A DNA stretch of 64,000 nucleotides, taken from an uncultured Formosa sp. Its GTDB lineage: Bacteria; Bacteroidota; Bacteroidia; Flavobacteriales; Flavobacteriaceae. The stretch covers positions 434,001 through 498,000 of the forward strand of contig NZ_CANMTH010000003.1 of assembly GCF_947500765.1 (NCBI RefSeq). Direction: 5' to 3'. Shown here piece after piece: positions 35,496 to 44,254 of this stretch. Position 1 is the stretch's first letter. The number at the start of each line of letters is the position of its first letter. A model generated the notes under the pieces. It saw only the letters and a list, made by a program, of their open reading frames with translations, ran no database searches and was not told where the DNA came from. The position numbers and the translations under genes were made by a program.

Positions 35496-36470
35496 TTGAA
35501 GATATCAAAAGAAATCAAAATAGCAGTCCTTGTTATTGCAGGGATTATATTTTTAATATTTGGAATTAATTTTTTAAAAGGTGAAAATTTATTCTCTTCT
35601 TCTAGAACATTTTATGTTAATTACGACAATGTTGAAGGTTTAACACTATCAACCCCTGTTACAATTAGCGGTTTACCTGTTGGTAAAGTCAAAAATATTA
35701 AATTAAAAGACGATGCAACCTTAATAGTTACATTACTTATAGATAATGATTATTCATTTTCTAAAAATAGTACTGCAGAACTTTATGATACTAGTTTAAT
35801 TGGAGGAAAATCTATTGCTATTATTCCTGCTTTAGATAATGCAGAACTAGCAAAAGATGAAGATTTTTTAATTGCAAATAGAAAATCTGGATTAACAGAT
35901 TTACTTGGAGAACAATTAGCGCCTTTGCAACAAAAAATCGAATCGTTAACACAGAATGCAGATTCTTTACTTTTAAGTTTTAGTAATATTTTTGATGATA
36001 AGACTACAAATAATCTTAAAAATGCTATTGCGTCTTTAGACCAAACAATAACATCTTTTAATTCTACATCACAATCTTTAAATAGAATATTAACAAGTAA
36101 TGAAGATAATATAAACGTAACATTATCTAATTTAAATAATACAACTAGTAATTTTTCTAAGATTTCAGATTCTTTAGCTGCAACAAATATTTCTGGAGTG
36201 GTAAAGAACTTAGAGCAATCGTTAGCTTCTTTTAACGGCGTATTAGATGATGTAAATAATGGTGAAGGTTCTTTAGGTAAATTATTAAAAGACGACCAAT
36301 TATATGATAATTTAGAAGGCGCAACACTTCAACTAGAACAATTGCTTCAAGATATGAAACTTAATCCTAAGCGTTATATTCATTTTTCTGTATTCGGAAA
36401 AAAACCAAATGATTTTGATGCTGTAGAAAATCAAGCTGAAGATAATGGTACAAATTTGGAAGTACAGTAA
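35496..36470 (+). CDS. MCE/MlaD-family lipid-transport protein
   Basis: The 324-residue protein has an N-terminal membrane anchor (about 8-27, IAVLVIAGIIFLIFGINFL) and an MCE domain: TFYVNYDNVEGLTLSTPVTISGLPVGKVKNIKLK... STAELYDTSLIGGKSIAII. The rest is helical, Ser/Asn/Leu-rich, likely the coiled part of a periplasmic tunnel. MlaD-type proteins hold substrate in phospholipid transport between membranes. The start is a TTG; no in-frame ATG precedes the anchor. Permease and ATPase partners (MlaE, MlaF) are not adjacent. Confidence 0.85.
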   Translation: MKISKEIKIAVLVIAGIIFLIFGINFLKGENLFSSSRTFYVNYDNVEGLTLSTPVTISGLPVGKVKNIKLKDDATLIVTLLIDNDYSFSKNSTAELYDTSLIGGKSIAIIPALDNAELAKDEDFLIANRKSGLTDLLGEQLAPLQQKIESLTQNADSLLLSFSNIFDDKTTNNLKNAIASLDQTITSFNSTSQSLNRILTSNEDNINVTLSNLNNTTSNFSKISDSLAATNISGVVKNLEQSLASFNGVLDDVNNGEGSLGKLLKDDQLYDNLEGATLQLEQLLQDMKLNPKRYIHFSVFGKKPNDFDAVENQAEDNGTNLEVQ

Positions 36471-36489
36471 CCTAAAAACTAATTAATTT

Positions 36490-37800
36490 ATGAGCATTAT
36501 TCCTAACATATTATTCGCGATAATTTTAATTGCCGGTATCGGTTACTTTACAAAAAATGTAAAGAAATTAATACGTAACATTAATTTAGGTCGAGATATA
36601 GACGTTAGCGATAATAAGCCTCAGCGTTGGAAAAATATGGCCAGAATTGCCTTAGGGCAGAGTAAAATGGTTAGTCGTCCAATTGCTGGTTTTTTACACA
36701 TCATTGTATATGTCGGATTTGTTATAATAAACATAGAAGTCTTAGAAATTATTATTGATGGCCTTTTCGGAACACACCGTATTTTCTCGGCAACGGGAAT
36801 AATTTACTCTTGTTTAATTGGTACTTTCGAAATTTTAGCTTTTTTAGTTTTTGTCGCTGTAATTATATTTTGGATCAGAAGAAACGTTATTAAATTACAA
36901 CGCTTCTGGAAATCTGAAATGAAAGGCTGGCCAAAAAGCGATGGAAATATCATCTTGTACTTCGAAATGGTATTAATGACTTTATTTTTAGTTATGAATG
37001 CAACCGATGTACAGTTTCAAGCAATGCATAGCGGAAATGTAATTAGTCAATTTATAACTCCTTTATTTAGTGGTCTTTCAGATGGCACACTTCATATGAT
37101 AGAAAGAACAGCTTGGTGGTTACATATTACTGGTATCTTAATCTTCTTGAATTACTTATATTTTTCTAAACATTTACATATCCTTTTAGCGTTTCCAAAC
37201 ACCTATTATGGCAGCTTAAAACCTAAAGGAGAATTAGATAATCTAGAAGCTGTAACTAAAGAAGTGAAGATGATGATGGATCCTAATATAGATCCATTTG
37301 CAGCACCTCCAGAAGATGAATCAGGAGAAGAGGAAGTGGCTAAATTTGGGGCTAGTGATGTTCAAGATTTAAGCTGGGTACAATTATTAAATGCATACAC
37401 CTGTACAGAATGCGGACGTTGTACAAGCGAATGCCCTGCCAACCAAACAGGAAAAAAATTATCGCCTCGTAAAATCATGATGGATACCAGAGATCGTTTG
37501 GAAGAAGTCGGTAAAAATATAGATGCCAATAACGGTGTCTTTAACGACGATGGAAAACAATTATTTGGCGATTATATTACTAACGAAGAACTTTGGGCAT
37601 GTACCTCTTGTAACGCGTGCGTAGAAGCTTGTCCTGTTAGTATAAATCCATTATCTATCATAATAGATATGAGACGTTATTTAGTTATGGAACAGTCTGC
37701 TGCTCCTGTAGAGTTAAATAACATGATGACAAATATAGAAAACAACGGTGCACCATGGCCTTACAACCAAATGGATCGTTTAAATTGGAAAGACGAATAA
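36490..37800 (+). CDS. Membrane 4Fe-4S ferredoxin-type electron transfer protein
   Basis: The 436-residue protein has about five transmembrane helices in its first 240 residues (nitrate-reductase-gamma/HdrE-like) and then two 4Fe-4S motifs: CTECGRCTSECP starting at Cys305 and CTSCNACVEACP starting at Cys371. The following gene encodes a CCG-domain protein. Together they resemble the HdrDE/GlpC type of complexes that connect a dehydrogenase or ETF to the quinone pool. No flavin subunit is next to them, so the electron donor is unknown. Confidence 0.83.
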   Translation: MSIIPNILFAIILIAGIGYFTKNVKKLIRNINLGRDIDVSDNKPQRWKNMARIALGQSKMVSRPIAGFLHIIVYVGFVIINIEVLEIIIDGLFGTHRIFSATGIIYSCLIGTFEILAFLVFVAVIIFWIRRNVIKLQRFWKSEMKGWPKSDGNIILYFEMVLMTLFLVMNATDVQFQAMHSGNVISQFITPLFSGLSDGTLHMIERTAWWLHITGILIFLNYLYFSKHLHILLAFPNTYYGSLKPKGELDNLEAVTKEVKMMMDPNIDPFAAPPEDESGEEEVAKFGASDVQDLSWVQLLNAYTCTECGRCTSECPANQTGKKLSPRKIMMDTRDRLEEVGKNIDANNGVFNDDGKQLFGDYITNEELWACTSCNACVEACPVSINPLSIIIDMRRYLVMEQSAAPVELNNMMTNIENNGAPWPYNQMDRLNWKDE

Positions 37801-37848
37801 GTTTTAATATGCTTAAAGTTTATAAATACATAAAATCAAAATAGAGAG

Positions 37849-38640
37849 ATGAGCGAATTACTAAAAGTGCCAACTATGGCAGAATATATGGCTCAAGGCA
37901 AACAACCTGACGTTTTGTTTTGGGTTGGTTGTGCTGGAAGTTTTGATGATAGAGCAAAAAAAATCACCAAAGCATTTGTAAAATTATTAAACAAAGCGAA
38001 TGTCGATTTTGCAGTTTTAGGTACAGAAGAAAGTTGTACTGGAGATCCTGCAAAACGTGCGGGGAATGAGTTTCTATTTCAAATGCAAGCAGTTACTAAT
38101 ATTGAAGTTTTAAATGACTACGAGGTTAAAAAAATTGTTACGGCATGTCCGCACTGCTTCAATACCATCAAAAATGAATATCCAGAATTAGGAGGAAATT
38201 ACGAAGTGATGCATCACACGCAATTTCTAAAATCGTTATTAGATGAAGGGAAACTAACTATAGAAGGTGGTCAGTTTAAAGGGAAACGCATCACATTTCA
38301 TGATCCTTGTTATTTGGGTCGTGCAAATAATGTGTACGAAGCACCTCGTGATTTAATTAGGAAGTTAGAAGCCGAATTAGTCGAAATGAAAAATTGCAAA
38401 AGTAAAGGCCTTTGTTGTGGTGCTGGTGGTGCTCAAATGTTTAAAGATGCAGAAAAAGGCGATAAAGAAGTTAATGTAGCACGTACAGAACAAGCTATAG
38501 AAGTAAAACCAGATATTATTGCTGCTGGTTGTCCGTTTTGTAATACCATGATGACAGATGGTGTGAAGGCTAAAGACAAAGAAGCTGATGTTGAAGTTAT
38601 GGATATAGCCGAACTTATTGCAAATGCACAAGATTTATAG
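37849..38640 (+). CDS. CCG-domain Fe-S protein (HdrB/LutA-like)
   Basis: The 263-residue soluble protein has two cysteine-rich CCG blocks: WVGCAGSFDDR...ESCTGDPAKR...TACPHCFNTIKNE and FHDPCYLGR...GLCCGAGGAQMF...AAGCPFCNTM. Such blocks bind unusual 4Fe-4S clusters in heterodisulfide reductase B, LutA and GlpC. It lies 48 bases after the membrane Fe-S gene and directly abuts the next gene (stop at 38638-38640, ATG at 38641), so all are in one operon. Confidence 0.86.
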   Translation: MSELLKVPTMAEYMAQGKQPDVLFWVGCAGSFDDRAKKITKAFVKLLNKANVDFAVLGTEESCTGDPAKRAGNEFLFQMQAVTNIEVLNDYEVKKIVTACPHCFNTIKNEYPELGGNYEVMHHTQFLKSLLDEGKLTIEGGQFKGKRITFHDPCYLGRANNVYEAPRDLIRKLEAELVEMKNCKSKGLCCGAGGAQMFKDAEKGDKEVNVARTEQAIEVKPDIIAAGCPFCNTMMTDGVKAKDKEADVEVMDIAELIANAQDL

Positions 38641-39273
38641 ATGAAAAAGACTATTACAACCGCACTTTTATGTTTGATTTCTAGTTTTCTTTTTGCACAA
38701 GAACTAACTAAAGACGAATTGGTTGAAATTATTTCTAATGAATCTTGCGAGTGTATAAATGGGAAAGGGCTTGATTTTAATGCTATAGATAAACAGAAAC
38801 TAGAATTAAATTTTGGTTTATGTATTATTGAAAGTTATACTAAACATCCAGAAGGCAGTGAGCTACTAAATGTATCTTTTAATGATGAAGAATCTTTAGA
38901 AGCTTTAGGAGAATTAGTTGCTTTAAAAATGATGACTAGCTGTCCTGATATTATGTCTCTAATGGTGGGAAATTATTTAGAAGATGACTCCATTATAACT
39001 GAAGCACCTCAGAATAACACCCTAAACGGACTTGCCTTTTTAAGTCTAAAATCCAATCAACAATTCAATACATTATCTTTTAAAGATCCATCTAATGGCA
39101 GAACGTATAGTTTTTTATGGTTAGAGTATTTTGATGGTTCCCAATTACTTGAAAACGAGAAAAAACTTAAAAAGCATGTATTTAATATTCAATTTAAAGA
39201 ACAAGACTTCTACGATCCAAAAATTAATGATTATAGAAATTTTAAAATAATAACTAAGTTAACAGAACAATAA
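38641..39273 (+). CDS. Secreted protein of unknown function with CxC motif
   Basis: The 210-residue product has a clear signal peptide (MKKTITTALLCLISSFLFAQ). The mature N-terminal part has NESCECINGK, a later NFGLCIIESY and MMTSCPDIM, four cysteines spaced as in a recurring flavobacterial secreted family. The C-terminal half is beta-rich (FLSLKSNQQFNTLSFKD...YSFLWLEYF). No enzymatic motif. It abuts the CCG gene and the following gene without any gap, so all three are translated from one message. Confidence 0.75.
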   Translation: MKKTITTALLCLISSFLFAQELTKDELVEIISNESCECINGKGLDFNAIDKQKLELNFGLCIIESYTKHPEGSELLNVSFNDEESLEALGELVALKMMTSCPDIMSLMVGNYLEDDSIITEAPQNNTLNGLAFLSLKSNQQFNTLSFKDPSNGRTYSFLWLEYFDGSQLLENEKKLKKHVFNIQFKEQDFYDPKINDYRNFKIITKLTEQ

Positions 39274-39759
39274 ATGTTAGTAGATTTTAATACATTACCC
39301 GAAACTTCAAAAGTTTGGATTTATCAAGCCAATCGTTCTTTTTCAGATCAAGAATTAGAAGAAATAAAATCTAAAGTAGAAGTTTTTTTAGAAAACTGGA
39401 CCGCTCATGGCGCAGATTTAAGTGCCGGTTATCAAATTAAATACAAGCGTTTTATAATATTTGGTTTAAACCAAGACATTAACAATGCTTCAGGTTGCTC
39501 TGTAGATGCTTCTGTACGGTTTATTCAACAATTAGAAAAAGAATACAATGTAGATTTATTAGACAAAATGAATGTGTCTTATAAACAAGGTGAATTTGTT
39601 GCTTATAAAACGTTAACCGAATTTAGAAAAATGGCTAAAGATAAAGCGGTATCTAAAAATACAATTGTCTTTAATAATTTAGTAACCAATATCGCAGAAT
39701 ACAATGAAAATTGGGAAGTTCCAGCAAGCGATAGTTGGCATAACAGATTTCTTAAATAA
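39274..39759 (+). CDS. Uncharacterised 161-residue protein (sometimes labelled ABC transporter ATPase)
   Basis: The soluble protein starts immediately after the stop of the preceding gene. It has TSKVWIYQANRSFSDQELEEIK, ENWTAHGADLSAGYQIKYKRFIIFGL, GCSVDASVRFIQQLEKEY and a C-terminal WHNRFL. To my knowledge related flavobacterial proteins carry an ABC ATPase label, but no Walker A, Walker B or LSGGQ motif is present, so I do not adopt it. Function unknown. Confidence 0.72.
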   Translation: MLVDFNTLPETSKVWIYQANRSFSDQELEEIKSKVEVFLENWTAHGADLSAGYQIKYKRFIIFGLNQDINNASGCSVDASVRFIQQLEKEYNVDLLDKMNVSYKQGEFVAYKTLTEFRKMAKDKAVSKNTIVFNNLVTNIAEYNENWEVPASDSWHNRFLK

Positions 39760-39841
39760 TCTTTACAAAAGAAATAAAAGCTATTAACATACAGTACAGC
39801 ATTGTATCTTTTAAAATCAAAAAAAAACCAAACCATATACT

Positions 39842-41065
39842 ATGAATAATGAGATTATCTTATTAAACATTTCGGGACAAGATAGACCAGGGTTAACGTC
39901 AACCTTAACAGGTGTTTTGGCACAGTCTGGAGCTAAAGTTCTAGATATTGGACAGGCAAACATTCACGATACGTTGTCTTTAGGTATCCTATTCAAGATT
40001 AAATCAAAGAAAAAATCGGCTGCGGTTTTAAAAGATATATTGTTTAAAGCTTACGAACTGGGTATTACTGCTAAGTTCACACCTATTACTCTAGATGAAT
40101 ATGAAAAATGGGTGACACTTCAAGGAAAAGACCGTTACATAGTAACTCTTTTAGGTGAAAAATTATCGGCTAAACAAATTTCTGAAGTCACTAAAGTTGT
40201 GTCAGATAAAAACTTAAACATCGATGCTATAAAACGATTAACTGGTCGTTTATCATTAGTTAAAGATGAAGAATATCCTAGAGCATCCATACAATTATCT
40301 ATTAGAGGCCATATTGAAGACAAGTCTGAAATTACAGAAAAATTCATGGATATATCTCGTAAATTGAATGTAGATATAGCTTTTCAAGAAGATAATATTT
40401 ATAGACGAAACAGACGTTTAGTATGTTTTGATATGGATTCTACTTTAATTCAAACCGAAGTTATAGACGAACTTGCCGAGTTAGCAGGTGTTGGAGCTGA
40501 AGTTAAAGCAATTACAGAATCTGCGATGCAAGGAGAAATTGATTTTAATGAAAGTTTTGAAAAACGTATGAAACTTTTAAAAGGATTAAGTGAAGACGTA
40601 CTTCGGGATGTCGCTGTAAACTTACCTATTACAAAAGGAGCAAGACGACTCATTGATACCTTAAAAAGTTACGGCTTTAAAACGGCAATTTTATCTGGTG
40701 GATTTACGTATTTCGGACATTATTTACAAAAAGAATTAGGAATAGACTATGTATACGCTAACCAATTAGAAATTGTAGATGGTGTACTTACAGGAGGCTA
40801 TCTTGGTGAAATTGTAGACGGAAATAAAAAGGCAGAATATCTTCAAGATATAGCTAAACGAGAAGGTATAAATATTAGCCAAACCATTGCTGTAGGAGAT
40901 GGAGCTAACGACTTGCCAATGCTTAATCTAGCTGGATTAGGAATTGCTTTTCACGCAAAACCTAAAGTAAAAGATAATGCCCAAAGTTCTATTTCTAGCA
41001 TCGGTTTAGACGGTGTTTTATATTTATTAGGATATCACGATAGATATATCGATTTAATAGAATAA
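39842..41065 (+). CDS. serB: Phosphoserine phosphatase with ACT domains
   Basis: The 407-residue protein has an N-terminal ACT domain (IILLNISGQDRPGLTSTLTGVLAQSGAKVLDIGQ, about 4-75), a second ACT-like region (about 98-180), and a HAD phosphatase domain with CFDMDSTLI (Asp197 nucleophile, Asp199), LSGGFTYF, and GDGANDLPML. It forms serine from phosphoserine; the ACT domains suggest amino-acid feedback. The gap of 82 bases to the previous gene and its own terminator make it probably separate. Confidence 0.93.
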   Translation: MNNEIILLNISGQDRPGLTSTLTGVLAQSGAKVLDIGQANIHDTLSLGILFKIKSKKKSAAVLKDILFKAYELGITAKFTPITLDEYEKWVTLQGKDRYIVTLLGEKLSAKQISEVTKVVSDKNLNIDAIKRLTGRLSLVKDEEYPRASIQLSIRGHIEDKSEITEKFMDISRKLNVDIAFQEDNIYRRNRRLVCFDMDSTLIQTEVIDELAELAGVGAEVKAITESAMQGEIDFNESFEKRMKLLKGLSEDVLRDVAVNLPITKGARRLIDTLKSYGFKTAILSGGFTYFGHYLQKELGIDYVYANQLEIVDGVLTGGYLGEIVDGNKKAEYLQDIAKREGINISQTIAVGDGANDLPMLNLAGLGIAFHAKPKVKDNAQSSISSIGLDGVLYLLGYHDRYIDLIE

Positions 41066-41087
41066 TTAAAACATATAATATTACTTA

Positions 41088-41126
41088 AAAAAGCTTCACT
41101 TCGATTTAATTTAAGTGAAGCTTTTT
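41088..41126 (+). terminator. Intrinsic terminator of serB
   Basis: AAGCTTCACTT and AAGTGAAGCTT arms around an 11-base AT loop, followed by Ts. Confidence 0.85.
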
Positions 41127-41131
41127 ATATT

Positions 41132-41208
41132 AGTAGCACTGTTAAGTTTAAATTCATTTAAGAGGTCATATCAATCACAATACAACAATATCAGACCTAA
41201 ATGCTACT
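41132..41208. other. Nested inverted repeats upstream of the NagZ-like gene
   Basis: AGTAGCA (41132-41138) and TGCTACT (41202-41208) enclose AGGTC (41163-41167) and GACCT (41194-41198). No gene lies in the 266 bases between serB and 41332. It may be a structured leader or chance. Confidence 0.35.
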
Positions 41209-41331
41209 GTATTTATTGCTTTTAATTAATTCTTTATAATTCTATCATAAAGTCTTTTTAACTTCATTTTAAATATGGTAATTTGCTTAATTATTTGCGG
41301 TTAAACTGTAATTACAATCAAATTAAATTTC

Positions 41332-44253
41332 ATGCACAAAATTATATATATATCCCTCATCCTTTTTAGTGGTCAACTTTCTTTTAGTCAGAATACAACA
41401 AATCCATTAGTTACAAAAGATGCTATTGCTCAAAAAAAATGGGTAGATAGTGTGTATAACGGATTATCGCTTCAAGAAAAAATTGGCCAGTTATTTATGG
41501 TGCGTGCCATGACTACAGCAAATACTAGAGATGTAAATAGTATTAGAACTTTGATTAAATATAATCATATTGGCGGAATCATTTATTCTAAAGGCGGTCC
41601 CGTTAAATTAGCAAAACTAAACAACACTTATCAAGGTTTATCTAAAGTGCCTTTGTTAATAGGGATGGATGCAGAATGGGGATTAAGTATGCGTTTAGAC
41701 TCAACATATGCTTTTCCTTGGAATATGACCTTAGGGGCTGTAAAAAACAAACAGTTAATAGAACAAACTGGAAAACACATTGGTGAGCATTGTAAGCGTT
41801 TAGGAATACATTTTAACTTTGGTCCAGACGTAGATATTAATACAAATCCAAAAAATCCTATTATTGGAAATCGCTCTTTTGGAGAAGACCGTGAAGCTGT
41901 TACAGAACAAGCCGTCGCGTTTATGAAAGGATTACAAAGTGCAGGTGTCATGGCAACAGGTAAACATTTTCCTGGTCATGGAGATACAGAAACCGATTCT
42001 CATAAAGCTTTGCCAACCATAAATTTTTCAGAAAAACGTTTAGATTCTATAGAACTGTATCCGTATAAAAAAATGATAAAAAACGGAATGGAAAGTGTTA
42101 TGGTTGCACATTTAAGTGTCCCTAGTTTAGAAGCTAGACCCGATTTCCCTTCGTCCCTATCTAAATCTATAATCACCGATCTATTAAAAGAAAAAATGGG
42201 ATTTGAAGGTTTAATATTTACAGATGCTTTAGAAATGAAAGGTGTTGCTAATTTTAGTAGTCCTGGAGATATAGATTTAGCTGCATTTATGGCTGGTAAT
42301 GATATATTATTAATTTCTGAAGATGTACCAACCGCAATAGCTAAAATTACAGAAGCTTATAATGATGAAACGATAACCGAAGAGCGTTTAGCCTATTCTG
42401 TAAAGAAGATATTAATGTCTAAATACAAAGTCGGATTAAATCATTACAAACCTATTAACACCACTAATTTAGTTAAAGATTTAAATAGATTAGAAGACGA
42501 TATTTTAAATGAAGAATTGTTTGAAAATGCAATTACAGTCGTAAAAAATGATAAAGACATTTTACCTATTCGAGATTTAGATCAAAAAGCGATTGCTTAT
42601 ATGAAAATGGGAGACGATGACGGGACTCCGTTTTTAAATGAATTAAAAAAATACACAAAAGTTCACGAAGTTCTATCAGATTCATACGAATATGTAAAAG
42701 ACAAGTTAGCAAATTACAATACGGTTATTGTTGGTTTACATCGTTCAAACGACACTCCATGGAAAAGTTATGAATTTACCTCTAGCGAAATTCAACTATT
42801 AGATAGTATTTCAAAAACACATAATATTATTTTAGATGTCTTTGTTAAACCTTACGCTTTATTAGATTTACCTGCTATAGATAATATTGAAGCTATAGTA
42901 GTTAGCTACCAAAATAGTATTGTTGCTCAAGAAAAATCTGCACAAATTATTTTCGGAGCCATAGACGCCAAAGGAAAACTTCCTGTGTCTGTAGGTAATG
43001 GCTTAAAAGCTGGAGACGGCATAGATATTACTGCTATTTCTCGTTTAGGTTATACTGTACCAGAACGCGTAGGTATCGATTCAAAAAAACTTCATAAAAT
43101 AGATGCTGTTGCACAGCGTGCGGTAGATGAGCATATGACTCCTGGAATTCAGCTTTTAGTAGCCCGAAAAGGAAAAGTAATTTACAATCAAAACTTTGGA
43201 AGACATACCTATGATAAAGATTCCGAACCTGTAAAAAGTAACGATTTATACGATATTGCTTCAATCACTAAAATTGTAGCTTCTTTACCTTTACTCATGG
43301 AAATAGTAGAAAAAGACGATGAGATTTCTATTAATACCACACTTTCAGAATTAATTCCTGAATATGCAGATTCTAATAAAGCCAACATTACTTTAAAACA
43401 AATATTATCGCACTATGCACGTTTAAAACCTTGGATACCGTTTTATGTTGCAACATTAGATTCTACTAAAATGCCTAGTAACAAATACTATAGCAATGCG
43501 CCAAGCGAACTCTTTAATATAAAAGTATCTAACAATTTATATTTAAAAAGAGACTATCCAGATACTATGCAACAAATAATTAAAGATACAGATTTGTTAC
43601 AAACATTAAAATATCGCTATAGTGACCTACCTTATTATATTTTAAAGAAATTTATAGAAACTTATTACGACAGAACATTAGATCAATTAGTTCAAACTCA
43701 CTTTTATGAATCGTTGGGTATGAATTTAACAACATATAATCCGTATTTAAAGTTTCCTATGAAAGATATTGTACCTACAGAGAACGACACCTATTACAGG
43801 CATCAAGTAGTACAAGGGTATGTTCATGATATGGGGGCAGCAATGCAAAACGGAGTAGGTGGTCATGCAGGTGTTTTTAGCAATACAAACGATATTGCTA
43901 AAATTATGCAAATGTATTTACAAAAAGGTTTTTATGGAGATAAACGCTATCTTAAACCAGAAACTATAGATATGTTTAATAAAACATACTATTCTAGTAA
44001 AGGCAACAGACGTGGATTAGGCTTCGACAAGCCACAATTAGGTACAAGTGGGCCAACATGTGGCTGTGTGTCTATGAAAAGTTTTGGACATTCTGGGTTT
44101 ACAGGAACCTATACTTGGGCAGATCCCGATGAAGATTTAGTATATGTATTTATGGCGAATAGAACGTATCCTTCTGCAGAAATTAATATGTTATTACGAG
44201 AAAATATTAGAACAGATATTCAAGAACTTATCTACGAAGCAATTATAAATTAA
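41332..44253 (+). CDS. Bifunctional NagZ-like glycoside hydrolase 3 / beta-lactamase-fold serine hydrolase
   Basis: The 973-residue protein has a signal peptide (ends LSFSQN). The first part (about 35-370) is GH3: GKHFPGHGDTETDSHKALP with KHFPGHG at 211-217, and the nucleophile Asp298 in TDALEMKGV, as in NagZ. A GH3 C-terminal alpha/beta region follows to about 570. The last part (about 590-970) is a beta-lactamase-family domain with the SxxK Ser644/Lys647 (ASITK), YSD near 757 and GHAGVFSN. Bacillus uses separate NagZ and AmiE (beta-lactamase-fold amidase) in succession on muropeptides; this fusion may combine both steps. bshA starts two bases after the stop. Confidence 0.88.
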   Translation: MHKIIYISLILFSGQLSFSQNTTNPLVTKDAIAQKKWVDSVYNGLSLQEKIGQLFMVRAMTTANTRDVNSIRTLIKYNHIGGIIYSKGGPVKLAKLNNTYQGLSKVPLLIGMDAEWGLSMRLDSTYAFPWNMTLGAVKNKQLIEQTGKHIGEHCKRLGIHFNFGPDVDINTNPKNPIIGNRSFGEDREAVTEQAVAFMKGLQSAGVMATGKHFPGHGDTETDSHKALPTINFSEKRLDSIELYPYKKMIKNGMESVMVAHLSVPSLEARPDFPSSLSKSIITDLLKEKMGFEGLIFTDALEMKGVANFSSPGDIDLAAFMAGNDILLISEDVPTAIAKITEAYNDETITEERLAYSVKKILMSKYKVGLNHYKPINTTNLVKDLNRLEDDILNEELFENAITVVKNDKDILPIRDLDQKAIAYMKMGDDDGTPFLNELKKYTKVHEVLSDSYEYVKDKLANYNTVIVGLHRSNDTPWKSYEFTSSEIQLLDSISKTHNIILDVFVKPYALLDLPAIDNIEAIVVSYQNSIVAQEKSAQIIFGAIDAKGKLPVSVGNGLKAGDGIDITAISRLGYTVPERVGIDSKKLHKIDAVAQRAVDEHMTPGIQLLVARKGKVIYNQNFGRHTYDKDSEPVKSNDLYDIASITKIVASLPLLMEIVEKDDEISINTTLSELIPEYADSNKANITLKQILSHYARLKPWIPFYVATLDSTKMPSNKYYSNAPSELFNIKVSNNLYLKRDYPDTMQQIIKDTDLLQTLKYRYSDLPYYILKKFIETYYDRTLDQLVQTHFYESLGMNLTTYNPYLKFPMKDIVPTENDTYYRHQVVQGYVHDMGAAMQNGVGGHAGVFSNTNDIAKIMQMYLQKGFYGDKRYLKPETIDMFNKTYYSSKGNRRGLGFDKPQLGTSGPTCGCVSMKSFGHSGFTGTYTWADPDEDLVYVFMANRTYPSAEINMLLRENIRTDIQELIYEAIIN

Positions 44254-44254
44254 G

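Noticed and set aside
41631..41951. Antisense open frame of 106 residues inside the NagZ-like gene
   Set aside because: It lies completely within a well-supported coding sequence, has a Cys/Pro-rich composition typical of antisense frames and no start context.
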